Below are positions 24,905-32,865 of a DNA stretch of 64,000 bases, piece after piece. Under the pieces are notes generated by a model. The model saw nothing but the letters and a program-made list of their open reading frames with translations. It made no database searches and was not told the origin of the DNA. This DNA comes from Vulcanimicrobium winogradskyi (GTDB taxonomy: Bacteria; Vulcanimicrobiota; Vulcanimicrobiia; Vulcanimicrobiales; Vulcanimicrobiaceae), in assembly GCA_003134965.1 (NCBI GenBank), contig PLDA01000002.1, forward strand, positions 1,302,001 through 1,366,000. The letters are read 5' to 3'. Position 1 is the stretch's first letter, and each line of letters begins with the position of its first letter. The translations under genes were made by a program, and so were the position numbers.

Positions 24905-26061
24905 TTCCGCAACAGATCGATCAGCGCCGGCTTCTCCTCGAAGCCGACGCCAGGCGCATCCGGCAGCCGCACGTACGAGTCCTCGACCGGAATCGACTCG
25001 GCGAAGCCGCCGAACGGCTGGAACACGCCGGGATACGACTCGTTGCCGCCCAGACCCAGGCCGGCTGCGATGTTCAGCGACATCTGGTGTCCGCCGTGGG
25101 GGACGCAGCTGCGCGGCGACCAGCCGTGTTCACGCAGCATGTCGAGCGTGCGCAGGTACTCGACCAGCCCGTAGCTGAGCGCGCAGTCGAACTGCAGCAC
25201 GTCGCGCCCGGCGCGCATCCCGCCGTAGCGGATCAGGTTGCGCGCGTCTTGCATCGAGAACAGGTTCTCGCCGGTCGCGGTCGAGTGCGGATAGCGCTCG
25301 CCCAGGCGCGCCTGGAGCTCGTAGTCGAGCGGATCGCCGGCTTCCTCGTACCAGCGCAGACCGTACGGTGCCAGCGCGTCCGCGTATGCGAGCGCCGTGT
25401 CGAGATCGAAGCGTCCGTTGGCGTCGACCGCGAGGCGCGAGCCGTCGCCGCCGAGCACCTCGATCACCGCTTCGATCCGCCGCAGATCCTCGTCGAGCGG
25501 CGCGCCGCCGATCTTGATCTTCACCGTGCTGTAGCCGAGCGAGAGGTACCAGCGCATCTCGTCCTGCAGCGCCCGCACGTCCTTGCCCGGCTGATAGTAC
25601 CCGCCGGCGGCGTAGACCCAGACGCGCTCGTCCGCCTCGCCGCCGCGATAGCGGTCGGCGAGCAGGCCGTACAGCGGCTTGCGTTCGATCTTGGCAACCG
25701 CGTCCCACAGCGCCATGTCGATCGTGCCGACCGCGACGGAGCGTTCACCGTGCCCGCCGGGCTTCTCGCCGCTCATCATCAGCGCCCAGATGCGGTGCGG
25801 GTCGAAGTTCGTCTGCTCGTCGTTGAGCAGCGCCGCGGGCGGCGCGCCGAGGACGCGCGGCACGAAGCGCTCGCGCATCAGTCCGCCCGCCGCGTAGCGT
25901 CCGTTCGAATTGAAGCCGTAGCCGATGACGCGCTGACCGTCGCGCACGACGTCGGTGACGACCGCGACCGTCGAGGCGGTCATCTGGGAGAAGTCGATCC
26001 AGGCGTTGCGGATGTCGGAATCGATCCGCGCCGGCCGCTCGACGATCTCGACGATGCGCAC
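24892..26061 (-). CDS. tarD: D(-)-tartrate dehydratase (enolase superfamily)
   Basis: The 389-aa protein has the same length and near-collinear sequence as the characterised D-tartrate dehydratase of Bradyrhizobium, which converts D-tartrate to oxaloacetate. Family residues fall in register: Lys183 in KIKIGG, metal ligands Asp213 (VDANG), Glu239 (WYEE) and Glu265 (TGENL), and His322 in PHGGHQMSLNIAAGLG. The segment VGYGFNSNGRY-like (residues 46-56) is also diagnostic. It sits between the ABC binding protein (4-bp gap) and the ABC ATPase, so uptake and dehydration are encoded together. Confidence 0.88.
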   Translation of the reverse strand: MRIVEIVERPARIDSDIRNAWIDFSQMTASTVAVVTDVVRDGQRVIGYGFNSNGRYAAGGLMRERFVPRVLGAPPAALLNDEQTNFDPHRIWALMMSGEKPGGHGERSVAVGTIDMALWDAVAKIERKPLYGLLADRYRGGEADERVWVYAAGGYYQPGKDVRALQDEMRWYLSLGYSTVKIKIGGAPLDEDLRRIEAVIEVLGGDGSRLAVDANGRFDLDTALAYADALAPYGLRWYEEAGDPLDYELQARLGERYPHSTATGENLFSMQDARNLIRYGGMRAGRDVLQFDCALSYGLVEYLRTLDMLREHGWSPRSCVPHGGHQMSLNIAAGLGLGGNESYPGVFQPFGGFAESIPVEDSYVRLPDAPGVGFEEKPALIDLLRKCAA

Positions 26062-26065
26062 CGTG

Positions 26066-27049
26066 CTAGTCGCCGACCCCGCCCAGGGTGCCGGGATAAT
26101 CGATCTCGTGCATCGACGCCGGGACTTTGCGCAGCGCGCCGATCGACTGCATGAACTTCGCCATGGCCAGAAAACCGTGCGGCGTCGTGCTGAAGATGAC
26201 GTCCTTGCGGCGCAGCCAGCCCTCGAAGTCGTGCGCCGAGATCTTGCCGCCCGAGTCCATCGAGAGGACCTCCGAGGCCTCGCGCGGGTGCGCCTTGAGG
26301 AATTGCGTCGCGTCGAGCAGATCGCGATAGAACGTCTTGACGAACTGCGGGTGCTCGTCGGCGAACTTCGGGTTCACGTACACGCTGTTGAACGTGTGCG
26401 GGCCGAACACGTCGAAGCTGCGCGCGATGACGTGCCCGCCGGCCGCCACTTCTTGATACTGGAACGGCGGCGCCGAGAGGTGCGCGGTGAGCTGGCCGAC
26501 CTGCAGCGCCTGCATCCCCGAGGGGTGGTCGATCGCGACGATCGTGGTGTCGAGCGCGTGCGCGTTGCCGAGCTCGTTGGCGGCCGCCTTTCGCAAGGTC
26601 AGCGACTGCAGCGAGTCCAGCGACGGCATCCCGATCTTCATGTCGGGCTTGAGGTCCTTGACGCTCTTGATCGCGTTGTCGCGGGTGACGAGCCAGACCG
26701 ACATCTGGTTGAGCGACGCGAGCACTTTCCAGCCGACGCCGCGGTCCCAGCCGGTCAAAAACGGCGGGATGCTGCCCGCGCCGATCTGGATCTGGTTGGC
26801 GATGAACCCGTCGCGTACCGCGGCGGTGCTGCCGAGCACGATCCAGTTGACCTTCGTCTGAGGAAACTGCTTCTCGAGCGACCGCTGATCGCGCATCACG
26901 ATCAGGTTGCTGTAGCTCAGTCCCGGCTGGTACGCGATCGTGATCTCCGCCGGTGCGTCGTTGGGCGGCGGCGCGCCGCTGCCGCTCAACGGCAGAGCGG
27001 CGAACGCGACGGCGAGGAACGCGACGGCGAGCGAGCGGGATAGGCGCAT
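26066..27049 (-). CDS. ABC transporter substrate-binding protein (SsuA/THI5-like)
   Basis: The 327-aa product starts at ATG 27049 behind GGAG; residues 1-25 are a Sec signal peptide. The mature part is a two-lobed periplasmic binding protein of the NMT1/SsuA type (ITIAYQPGLSYSNLIVMRDQ; ALQVGQLTAHLSAPPFQYQE). It would capture the substrate for the permease and ATPase encoded downstream. Context suggests tartrate or a similar C4 hydroxyacid rather than a sulfonate. It lies 16 bp after the tartrate dehydrogenase gene. Confidence 0.88.
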   Translation of the reverse strand: MRLSRSLAVAFLAVAFAALPLSGSGAPPPNDAPAEITIAYQPGLSYSNLIVMRDQRSLEKQFPQTKVNWIVLGSTAAVRDGFIANQIQIGAGSIPPFLTGWDRGVGWKVLASLNQMSVWLVTRDNAIKSVKDLKPDMKIGMPSLDSLQSLTLRKAAANELGNAHALDTTIVAIDHPSGMQALQVGQLTAHLSAPPFQYQEVAAGGHVIARSFDVFGPHTFNSVYVNPKFADEHPQFVKTFYRDLLDATQFLKAHPREASEVLSMDSGGKISAHDFEGWLRRKDVIFSTTPHGFLAMAKFMQSIGALRKVPASMHEIDYPGTLGGVGD

Positions 27050-27065
27050 GCGGTCTCCTTCGGGA

Positions 27066-28139
27066 TCAGGCGTGGACGGCGGCGAGCGCATCGCACACCG
27101 CGGCGGTAACGTCCGCCGTGCGTGCGGTCCCGCCGAGATCAGGAGTCCGCACCCCCGACGCGGTCACCTCCTCGATCGCGCGCATCAAGCGCGCCGCGTT
27201 CTCGCGTTCGCCCAGGTGTTCGAGCATCATCACGGCGGTCCAGAACGCGCCGATCGGGTTCGCGATCCCTTTGCCGGCGATGTCGAACGCGGAGCCGTGG
27301 ATCGGCTCGAACATCGAGGGGAAGCGGCGCGAGGGGTCGAGGTTCGAGGTCGGTGCGATCCCGATGCTTCCGGCGAGCACCGCGGCCAAGTCGCTCAGGA
27401 TGTCGGCGTGCAGGTTCGTCGCGACGATCGTGTCGAGACTCTTCGGCTTGGCGACCATTCGCACGGTCATCGCGTCGACCAGCTCGCGGTCCCAGCTCAC
27501 GTCGGGATAGTCGCGCGCGACCTCGACGGCGACTTCGTCCCACAGCACCATTCCGTGCCGCTGCGCGTTCGACTTCGTCACGACGGTCAGGTGCTTGCGC
27601 GGCCGCGTGCGCGCCAGCTCGAACGCGAACCGCTGGATCCGCTCGACGCCGGCGCGGGTGAAGACCGCGACCTCGGTGCCGACCTCGATCGCATGGCCGC
27701 GATGCGCGCGGCCGCCCATCCCGGCGTACTCGCCCTCGCTGTTCTCGCGCACGATCACCCAGTCGAGATCGCCGGGCTCGCAATCGCGCAGCGGGCTGGA
27801 GAGTCCCGGCAAGATCCGCGTCGGGCGGACGTTGGCGTACTGGTCGAACGGCTGGCAGATCGCCAGCCGCAAGCCCCACAGCGTCACGTGATCGGGGACG
27901 ACCTGGTCGCCGACCGCGCCGAAGTAGATCGCGTCGAACGAACGCAGCGCGTCGAGCCCGTCGGCCGGCATCATGACGCCGTGCTCGCGATAGTAGTCCG
28001 AGCCCCAAGGCAAGTGCGTGAACGCCAAGCGCAGGTTCGGGTCGAGCCGCTGCAGCGCCCCGAGCACCTCGATCCCCGCGTTGATGACCTCCGGGCCGAT
28101 CCCGTCCGCCGGGATGGCCGCGATCCGATACGAGCCCAT
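27066..28139 (-). CDS. tartrate dehydrogenase (isopropylmalate dehydrogenase family)
   Basis: The 357-aa enzyme belongs to the NAD-dependent beta-decarboxylating dehydrogenases: IPADGIGPEV at the N-terminus, the substrate arginines and metal aspartates in VRENSEGEYAG, KSNAQRHGMVLWDE and ATNLHADILSDLAA, and the cofactor region EPIHGSAFDIAGKGIANP. The variant 'LRLAICQPFDQYANVRP' and HVTLWGLRLAI point to the tartrate dehydrogenase/decarboxylase (TtuC) branch rather than leucine synthesis. It oxidises tartrate or D-malate in the cytosol. As first gene of the minus-strand operon it is followed by the binding protein 16 bp later. Confidence 0.85.
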   Translation of the reverse strand: MGSYRIAAIPADGIGPEVINAGIEVLGALQRLDPNLRLAFTHLPWGSDYYREHGVMMPADGLDALRSFDAIYFGAVGDQVVPDHVTLWGLRLAICQPFDQYANVRPTRILPGLSSPLRDCEPGDLDWVIVRENSEGEYAGMGGRAHRGHAIEVGTEVAVFTRAGVERIQRFAFELARTRPRKHLTVVTKSNAQRHGMVLWDEVAVEVARDYPDVSWDRELVDAMTVRMVAKPKSLDTIVATNLHADILSDLAAVLAGSIGIAPTSNLDPSRRFPSMFEPIHGSAFDIAGKGIANPIGAFWTAVMMLEHLGERENAARLMRAIEEVTASGVRTPDLGGTARTADVTAAVCDALAAVHA

Positions 28140-28252
28140 AGGGCTGAGGATACCTCGGAAGGACGGCGGAAGTCCTCGGCCGCACCGCGTCCTCGATTCC
28201 AGCGGGTCGGCGAGCGCTGGAGCTCCGGCTTGGCGTGCCGCTGATCGAGCTC

Positions 28253-28279
28253 GACGGGCGACAGGTGACCTGGCCCGTC
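28253..28279. promoter_or_regulatory. long dyad upstream of the tartrate operon
   Basis: GACGGGC (28253-28259) pairs with GCCCGTC (28273-28279), and inside it CAGGT (28262-28266) pairs with ACCTG (28268-28272), giving a nearly perfect 27-bp inverted repeat about 115 bp upstream of the tartrate dehydrogenase start. No T-run follows on either strand, so an operator is more likely than a terminator. The remainder of 28140-28337 shows nothing else clear. Confidence 0.4.
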
Positions 28280-28337
28280 AAGGTGGGATGGGTTGGCGGT
28301 TTTCTTTACAAATAAAGTGGGGTCGCTAGGACCTCAC

Positions 28338-28357
28338 AATGATATATTGCTATCATT
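28338..28357 (+). promoter_or_regulatory. operator/promoter of the RHH-Doc toxin-antitoxin operon
   Basis: AATGATA (28338-28344) and TATCATT (28351-28357) form a 7-bp inverted repeat with a 6-bp spacer that ends exactly at the antitoxin ATG. TATATT (28343-28348) inside it looks like a -10 box, which would put the transcription start within a few bases of the ATG. There is no Shine-Dalgarno sequence. Binding of the antitoxin here would block its own promoter. Confidence 0.6.
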
Positions 28358-28576
28358 ATGGCTTTGAAGCAGATTGGGCTGCGCCTGGACGAGGCCACGG
28401 CCGAGCAGTTAAAGCTCCGGGCTACCCTCGAGCACCGGTCCGTCAACGACATCATCGGCGATGCGATCCGGGAATACTCGAAGTCCCACCCGGTCCCGCG
28501 CGAACGCATGCTTGAAATGGTTCGCGCGATCATGAAGGAAGATGCCTCGCTCCTCAAGGCGCTCGCTGACGTATAG
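28358..28576 (+). CDS. ribbon-helix-helix antitoxin
   Basis: The 72-aa protein starts MALKQIGLRLDEATAEQLKLRA, a classic ribbon-helix-helix: a beta-strand IGLRL, helix A and then helix B with SVNDIIGDAIREY. The acidic/hydrophobic C-terminal 25 residues would wrap the toxin. It directly precedes the Doc toxin gene with no gap, and a palindrome overlapping its start codon is a likely autoregulatory site. The absence of a Shine-Dalgarno sequence and the close -10 box suggest leaderless translation. Confidence 0.85.
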   Translation: MALKQIGLRLDEATAEQLKLRATLEHRSVNDIIGDAIREYSKSHPVPRERMLEMVRAIMKEDASLLKALADV

Positions 28577-28999
28577 GTGCAGTATCTCAGCGAAGATGAC
28601 GTTAAGGCATTCTACAAAGAGGCCATCGGGAACCCGGTTCTGCGGTACCCCGATGGTCTCGCTCCGGCCGTTGGGCGCCCCCAACAGTCGGCCTTCGGTG
28701 AGGACGCATACCCGACCGTCACGCTGAAGGCGGCGGCCCTCATGCAGTCGCTAGCTGAGAATCAACCATTTATTGATGGCAATAAGCGGATCGCTTGGAT
28801 TTGCGGAAAAGTCTTCTTGCAGCTTCACGGCTTCACGATGCACGCGACCGACGAGGAGGGGCTCGATCTCTTTTGCAATCGCGTTGCGAACGGCATGACC
28901 ATCGAGGAACTTGCCGAGTGGATCAGTCGCCATTTGTCGGCTAGTACGCTTGCGCCGATTTGCGAAGACATAACAGATGCGGACGCGACCCAGCGCTAA
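28577..28999 (+). CDS. doc: Doc-type Fic toxin with Gln in place of the motif His
   Basis: The 140-aa protein starts at GTG 28577 and has the length and helical pattern of Doc (death-on-curing) toxins, which phosphorylate EF-Tu with ATP. The Fic motif reads QPFIDGNKR (residues 63-71), where the first residue is normally the catalytic His; the codon CAA is one base from CAT or CAC. Asn69, Lys70 and Arg71, which hold the phosphates, are kept. Either the toxin is inactivated or this subgroup uses another base. The partner antitoxin is immediately upstream. Confidence 0.85.
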   Translation: MQYLSEDDVKAFYKEAIGNPVLRYPDGLAPAVGRPQQSAFGEDAYPTVTLKAAALMQSLAENQPFIDGNKRIAWICGKVFLQLHGFTMHATDEEGLDLFCNRVANGMTIEELAEWISRHLSASTLAPICEDITDADATQR

Positions 29000-29105
29000 T
29001 CTCTTTCGTTTGCGTACGATTTGCCGAGCCCTCCGCTCGTCGTGATCCCTTTGGATCTGCGGGGCCCGGGATGGACGCTACGCCTTCGCTGAAACGGGAG
29101 GATCA

Positions 29106-29784
29106 GTGACGTTCGATTTGACGGGCCGTGTGGCGATCGTCACCGGCGGCAACGGCGGGATCGGGTTGGGAATCGCGCGCGGGCTCTGGCAGGCGGGGGC
29201 GGCGGTGGCGATCGTTGGGCGTGATGCCGGCAAGTCGGAGGCTGCCGTCGCGGAGCTGCGGGAGGCCGGCAGCGACGCAGCGGCGTTCACTGCCGACTTG
29301 CTCGATCGGAGCGCCGTCGACGCGATGGTGCGTGCCGTTGTGGAGCGCTTCGGCGGCGTCGACGTCCTGGTCGCGAACGCGGGGACGAACACCCGCATGC
29401 GTCCCGAGGAGTACACGATAGAACTGTGGGACGCGATCGTCGACACCAACCTCGGTTCGGTGTTCGCGTGCTGTCAGGCGGTCTACCCGATGATGCAACA
29501 GCGTGGCGGCGGGAAGATCATCACGCCTCGCCGTGGCATGGGCCGCCGATAACATCCAGGTCAACTGCATCGTGCCGGGCTTCATCGACACGGCACTCAC
29601 GGAAGCGGCGCGGCGCGACGTCGCCGGTCTCGAGCAGCGCGTCGTCGAGCGCACGCCGGCCGGCCGTTGGGGAAAGCCCGGCGACGTCGCGGGCGCAGCC
29701 GTGTTCTTCGCGAGCTCGGCGAGCGATTTCGTCACCGGCACGGCGCTGCCGGTCGACGGAGGCTACTCCAGCTTCATGGCGTAG
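29106..29784 (+). pseudogene. short-chain dehydrogenase with internal deletion and frameshift
   Basis: From GTG 29106 (behind GGGAGGATCA) the frame encodes an SDR N-terminal half: TGGNGGIG cofactor loop, LVANAG, then GGGKIIT near 29520. At that point the sequence jumps, in another frame, to LAVAWAADNIQVNCIVPGF and continues to the normal C-terminus (TGTALPVDGGYSSFMA) at 29784. The missing ~30 residues are the segment with the catalytic Ser and the YxxxK pair. The product would end early at 29552 and be inactive. It heads the organic-acid gene run and overlaps nothing else; the junction should be checked for assembly error. Confidence 0.8.
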
Positions 29785-29795
29785 CGGCGTATCGC

Positions 29796-30683
29796 ATGAC
29801 GCGAACCGTCGGATTCATCGGCGCCGGCCGCATGGGCGGCGCGATCGCGCGGCGCATCGCCGACGATCCGGCGTGGGACGTGCTCGTCTACGATCCGTCC
29901 GCCGAAGCCGTGAGCCGCTTCGACGGCAGCCCCGCGCGCGCCGCCAGGTCGGAGCGCGAGATCGCCGAGCGCTGCGCGTTCGTCGTCAGCAGCTTGCCGT
30001 TGCCCGAGGACGTCGATCGTCTCTACTCGGCGGCCGGAATCGCCGGTGCCCTGCGCCCGGAAACCGTCGTGGTCGACCTGAGCACGATCGACCCCTTCAC
30101 CGGGCGGCGCGCTGCCGGCGCGGTCGAAGCGTGCGGTGCGGCGTTCGTTGCCTCGCCGCTCGGCATGGGGCCGCGCCAGGCCGCCGACGGGACGCTGCCG
30201 CTCTATCTCGGCGGCGAACCCGCTGCGCTCGAACGTGCCGCCCTGGTGCTCGACGCGATCTCGAAAACGCAGTACGTCATCGGCGGCGTGGAACAGGCGT
30301 ACGCCGCGAAGCTCGCGATCAACTACGTCAGCATGTCGAACCTGGCCGTCTTGCTCGAAGGCTTCGGGATCGGCGCCGCCGCGGGGGTCGATCCCGACCT
30401 GCTCTGCAAACTGATGCAAGACGGCGGTGCGCGCTCGTTTCAGTCGGACGTTCGGTTGCCGTGGATCCTCGCCGGCGACTTCACGCCGCGCTTCGGCATC
30501 GACCTCGCGCAGAAGGACATGCGCCTGGCGATCGATCTCGCCGCACGCTATCACGCCCCGGCCGCGACGGGTGCCGCGGCGCTCCAGCACTTCTCGAGCG
30601 CGCAGCGCAGCGGCCTCGGCAGCGCGGACATCGGCGCACTCTGGAACGTCGTCGGCGCGAACGAGCGCGCGGAGCGCGCGTGA
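29796..30683 (+). CDS. 3-hydroxyisobutyrate dehydrogenase-like NAD(P) oxidoreductase
   Basis: The 295-aa protein has the N-terminal Rossmann motif GFIGAGRMGGAIARRI, the substrate loop ASPLGMGPRQAADGTL, and the catalytic Lys helix (AAKLAINYVSMSNLAVLLEG). This beta-hydroxyacid dehydrogenase family oxidises 3-hydroxyisobutyrate, tartronate semialdehyde reductively, and related compounds. ATG 29796 lies 11 bp after the broken SDR gene, and the stop overlaps the start of the aldolase gene. With an HpaI-type aldolase next to it, a tartronate-semialdehyde-like or branched hydroxyacid route is plausible, but the substrate is not proven. Confidence 0.85.
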   Translation: MTRTVGFIGAGRMGGAIARRIADDPAWDVLVYDPSAEAVSRFDGSPARAARSEREIAERCAFVVSSLPLPEDVDRLYSAAGIAGALRPETVVVDLSTIDPFTGRRAAGAVEACGAAFVASPLGMGPRQAADGTLPLYLGGEPAALERAALVLDAISKTQYVIGGVEQAYAAKLAINYVSMSNLAVLLEGFGIGAAAGVDPDLLCKLMQDGGARSFQSDVRLPWILAGDFTPRFGIDLAQKDMRLAIDLAARYHAPAATGAAALQHFSSAQRSGLGSADIGALWNVVGANERAERA

Positions 30684-31444
30684 GCACGCTTCGCGAGCGA
30701 CTGAACACCGGCGTCGCGGCGGGCGTCGGCCTCACGTTCGCGACGCCGCAGCTCGTCGAGCTGTGCGGCCGCGTCGGATTCCACTGGGCGTTGATCGACT
30801 GCGAGCACGGCGCCTTCTCCGCCGAGGGGATGGAGCACGCGATCGTTGCGGCCGACGCGGTAAATCTGCCCGTCATGGTGCGGCCCGCGTCCGATCGCCC
30901 CGAAGCGATCCTCGCCGCGCTCGATCGCGGCGCCGCCGGTGTGCAGGTCCCGCACGTCGCGACCGCCGCGCAAGCCGACGCGATCGTCCGCGCGGTGAAG
31001 TACGAGCCGCGCGGCAACCGCGGGCTCGGGACCAGCGTGCGCGCCGCCGGGTACGGGATCGACCTCGACCTCGCCGCATACATGGCGGACGCGAACCGCG
31101 AGACGATCGTCTGCGTGCAGATCGAGGACCGCGAAGGCCTCGCGAACGTCGCCGAGATCGCAGCGGTCCCCGGCGTCGACATCGTGTTCGTCGGGCCGAT
31201 GGACCTGTCGCAGGCGCTCGGCTATCCGGGTGAGCTCGCTCGCCCGGAGTTCCGCCGCGAAGTGGAGCGCGCGTTCGACGCGGCGCACGCGGCGGGCGTG
31301 ATGACGGGGACGTCGGGCAACGCCGCTTGGGTGCGCTACGGCGTCGGACTCGGCGCGCGCTACGTGTACACGAGTCTCGGCGGCGTCCTCCAGCCCGGCG
31401 CGCGCGAGTTCATCGCGAGCACCCAAACGGCACCGTCGCGGTGA
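30680..31444 (+). CDS. HpcH/HpaI-family class II aldolase
   Basis: The 254-aa enzyme belongs to the metal-dependent aldolases that split 2-keto-3-deoxy or 4-hydroxy-2-oxo acids to pyruvate and an aldehyde. Key segments are ALIDCEHGAFS (catalytic His), GVQVPHVATAAQADAIVRAVKY, CVQIEDREGLANV with the metal ligand Glu and DIVFVGPMDLSQALG with the Asp. GTG 30680 overlaps the preceding stop and its own stop overlaps the next start, so the genes are tightly coupled. It would supply pyruvate from an acid made by the neighbouring enzymes. Confidence 0.88.
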   Translation: MSTLRERLNTGVAAGVGLTFATPQLVELCGRVGFHWALIDCEHGAFSAEGMEHAIVAADAVNLPVMVRPASDRPEAILAALDRGAAGVQVPHVATAAQADAIVRAVKYEPRGNRGLGTSVRAAGYGIDLDLAAYMADANRETIVCVQIEDREGLANVAEIAAVPGVDIVFVGPMDLSQALGYPGELARPEFRREVERAFDAAHAAGVMTGTSGNAAWVRYGVGLGARYVYTSLGGVLQPGAREFIASTQTAPSR

Positions 31445-32865
31445 GCGCTCAGGCTTCGCCGACAGCTCCGCGTTCCGCTCGTGACGTCGACGTCGTCGTG
31501 TGCGGGGGCGGGAACGCGGCTCTGTGCGCGGCGATCGAGGCGCGCCGCGCCGGTGCGACCGTCATCCTGTTGGAGCGAGGGCCGCAGCACATGCGCGGGG
31601 GAAATACGCGCCACACGCGCGACATCAGGCTCGCGCACGATGCGCCCAATGCTGCGGCGGACGGAGCGTACGGCGAGGACGAGTTCTACGCCGATCTGCT
31701 CCGGGTCACCGGCGGTGAGACCAACGACGTGCTGGCGCGGCTGACGATCCGCGAGTCCGCCACGCTCGCGGACTGGATGGCCCGGCAAGGCGTCCGCTGG
31801 CAGAAGCCGCTCACCGGGACGCTGAGCCTGGCGCGAACGAACGGATTCTTTCTCGGCGGCGGCAAGCATCTCGTCAATACGTACTACGATACCGCACAGC
31901 GCCTGGGCGTCGAGGTTCGGTACGGCGCCACCGTTCGCGCGTTCGAGCTCGATGGGGATCGCGTCGCGTCCGTCATCTACGAGCGTTTCGATCGTGAGCA
32001 TCGGGTGGCGTGCGGCGCGGCGGTCATCGCCGCGGGCGGGTTCGAGGCCGACGTCGACTGGCTGCGCGAGTACTGGGGCGACGCCGCCGACCGGTTCACG
32101 ATCCGCGGCACGCCCTACAACACCGGCGTCGCGCTCAAAGCGCTCTACGATGCGGGTGCGAAACGGGTCGGTGATCCGCGCGGCTTGCATAGCGTCGCGG
32201 TCGATGCGCGTGCCCCGCGTTTCGACGGCGGCATCGTGACCCGCATCGACTCCATACCGTTCGGAATCGTCGTCAACGCGGCCGGCGAACGCTTTTACGA
32301 CGAGGGCGAGGATCTCTGGCCGAAGCGCTATGCGATCTGGGGGAAGCTGATCGCCGACCAGCCCGGCCAGGCGGCCTACGCGATCTTCGACGCAAAGGCG
32401 GCGGGGCGGTTCATCCCCTCGGCGTTCCGGCCTCTGTCGGCTGCGTCGATCGGAGAGCTCGCGCGGCAGCTCGACCTCGATGCGAACGTCCTCACCGCGA
32501 CGGTCGAGCGCTTCAACGCGTCGATCTCCGCCGGCGGCGAGGTCCGGATGGACCGGCTCGACGGCCGCAGCACCAGCGGGCTGATGCCGCCCAAGTCGAA
32601 CTGGGCGCAGCGCATCGACTCCGCACCGTACTACGCGTACCCGCTGCGGCCCGGCGTGACGTTCACGTATCTCGGCGTCGAGGTCGACGCGGACGCGCGC
32701 GTGTCGACGAGCGAGGGTGGAGGCTTCGAGAACGTATTCGCGGCCGGCGAATGCATGGCGGGGAATATTCTCACGCGCGGATATCTGGCCGGTTTGGGTT
32801 TGACGATCGGCGCCACGTTCGGCCGGATCGCCGGTGTCGGGGCGGCGCAGTATGCTCGAGCTTGA
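31441..32865 (+). CDS. tcuA: FAD-dependent dehydrogenase, tricarballylate dehydrogenase-like
   Basis: The 474-aa flavoprotein begins at GTG 31441 with the dinucleotide-binding motif VVVCGGGNAALCAAIEARRAGA and ends with GNILTRGYLAGLGLTIGATFGRIAG, characteristic of the fumarate reductase/succinate dehydrogenase flavoprotein family. Length and the direct overlap with a TcuB-like gene match TcuA, which oxidises tricarballylate to cis-aconitate. It would act at the cytosolic membrane face and pass electrons to the next gene product. Related oxidases for other polycarboxylates cannot be excluded. Confidence 0.82.
   Translation: MSAQASPTAPRSARDVDVVVCGGGNAALCAAIEARRAGATVILLERGPQHMRGGNTRHTRDIRLAHDAPNAAADGAYGEDEFYADLLRVTGGETNDVLARLTIRESATLADWMARQGVRWQKPLTGTLSLARTNGFFLGGGKHLVNTYYDTAQRLGVEVRYGATVRAFELDGDRVASVIYERFDREHRVACGAAVIAAGGFEADVDWLREYWGDAADRFTIRGTPYNTGVALKALYDAGAKRVGDPRGLHSVAVDARAPRFDGGIVTRIDSIPFGIVVNAAGERFYDEGEDLWPKRYAIWGKLIADQPGQAAYAIFDAKAAGRFIPSAFRPLSAASIGELARQLDLDANVLTATVERFNASISAGGEVRMDRLDGRSTSGLMPPKSNWAQRIDSAPYYAYPLRPGVTFTYLGVEVDADARVSTSEGGGFENVFAAGECMAGNILTRGYLAGLGLTIGATFGRIAGVGAAQYARA

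Noticed and set aside
28140..28337. Protein-coding remnant on the plus strand (residues such as LGVPLIELDGRQV)
   Set aside because: A short sensible-looking stretch only; no family match and it coincides with a strong dyad that constrains the sequence.
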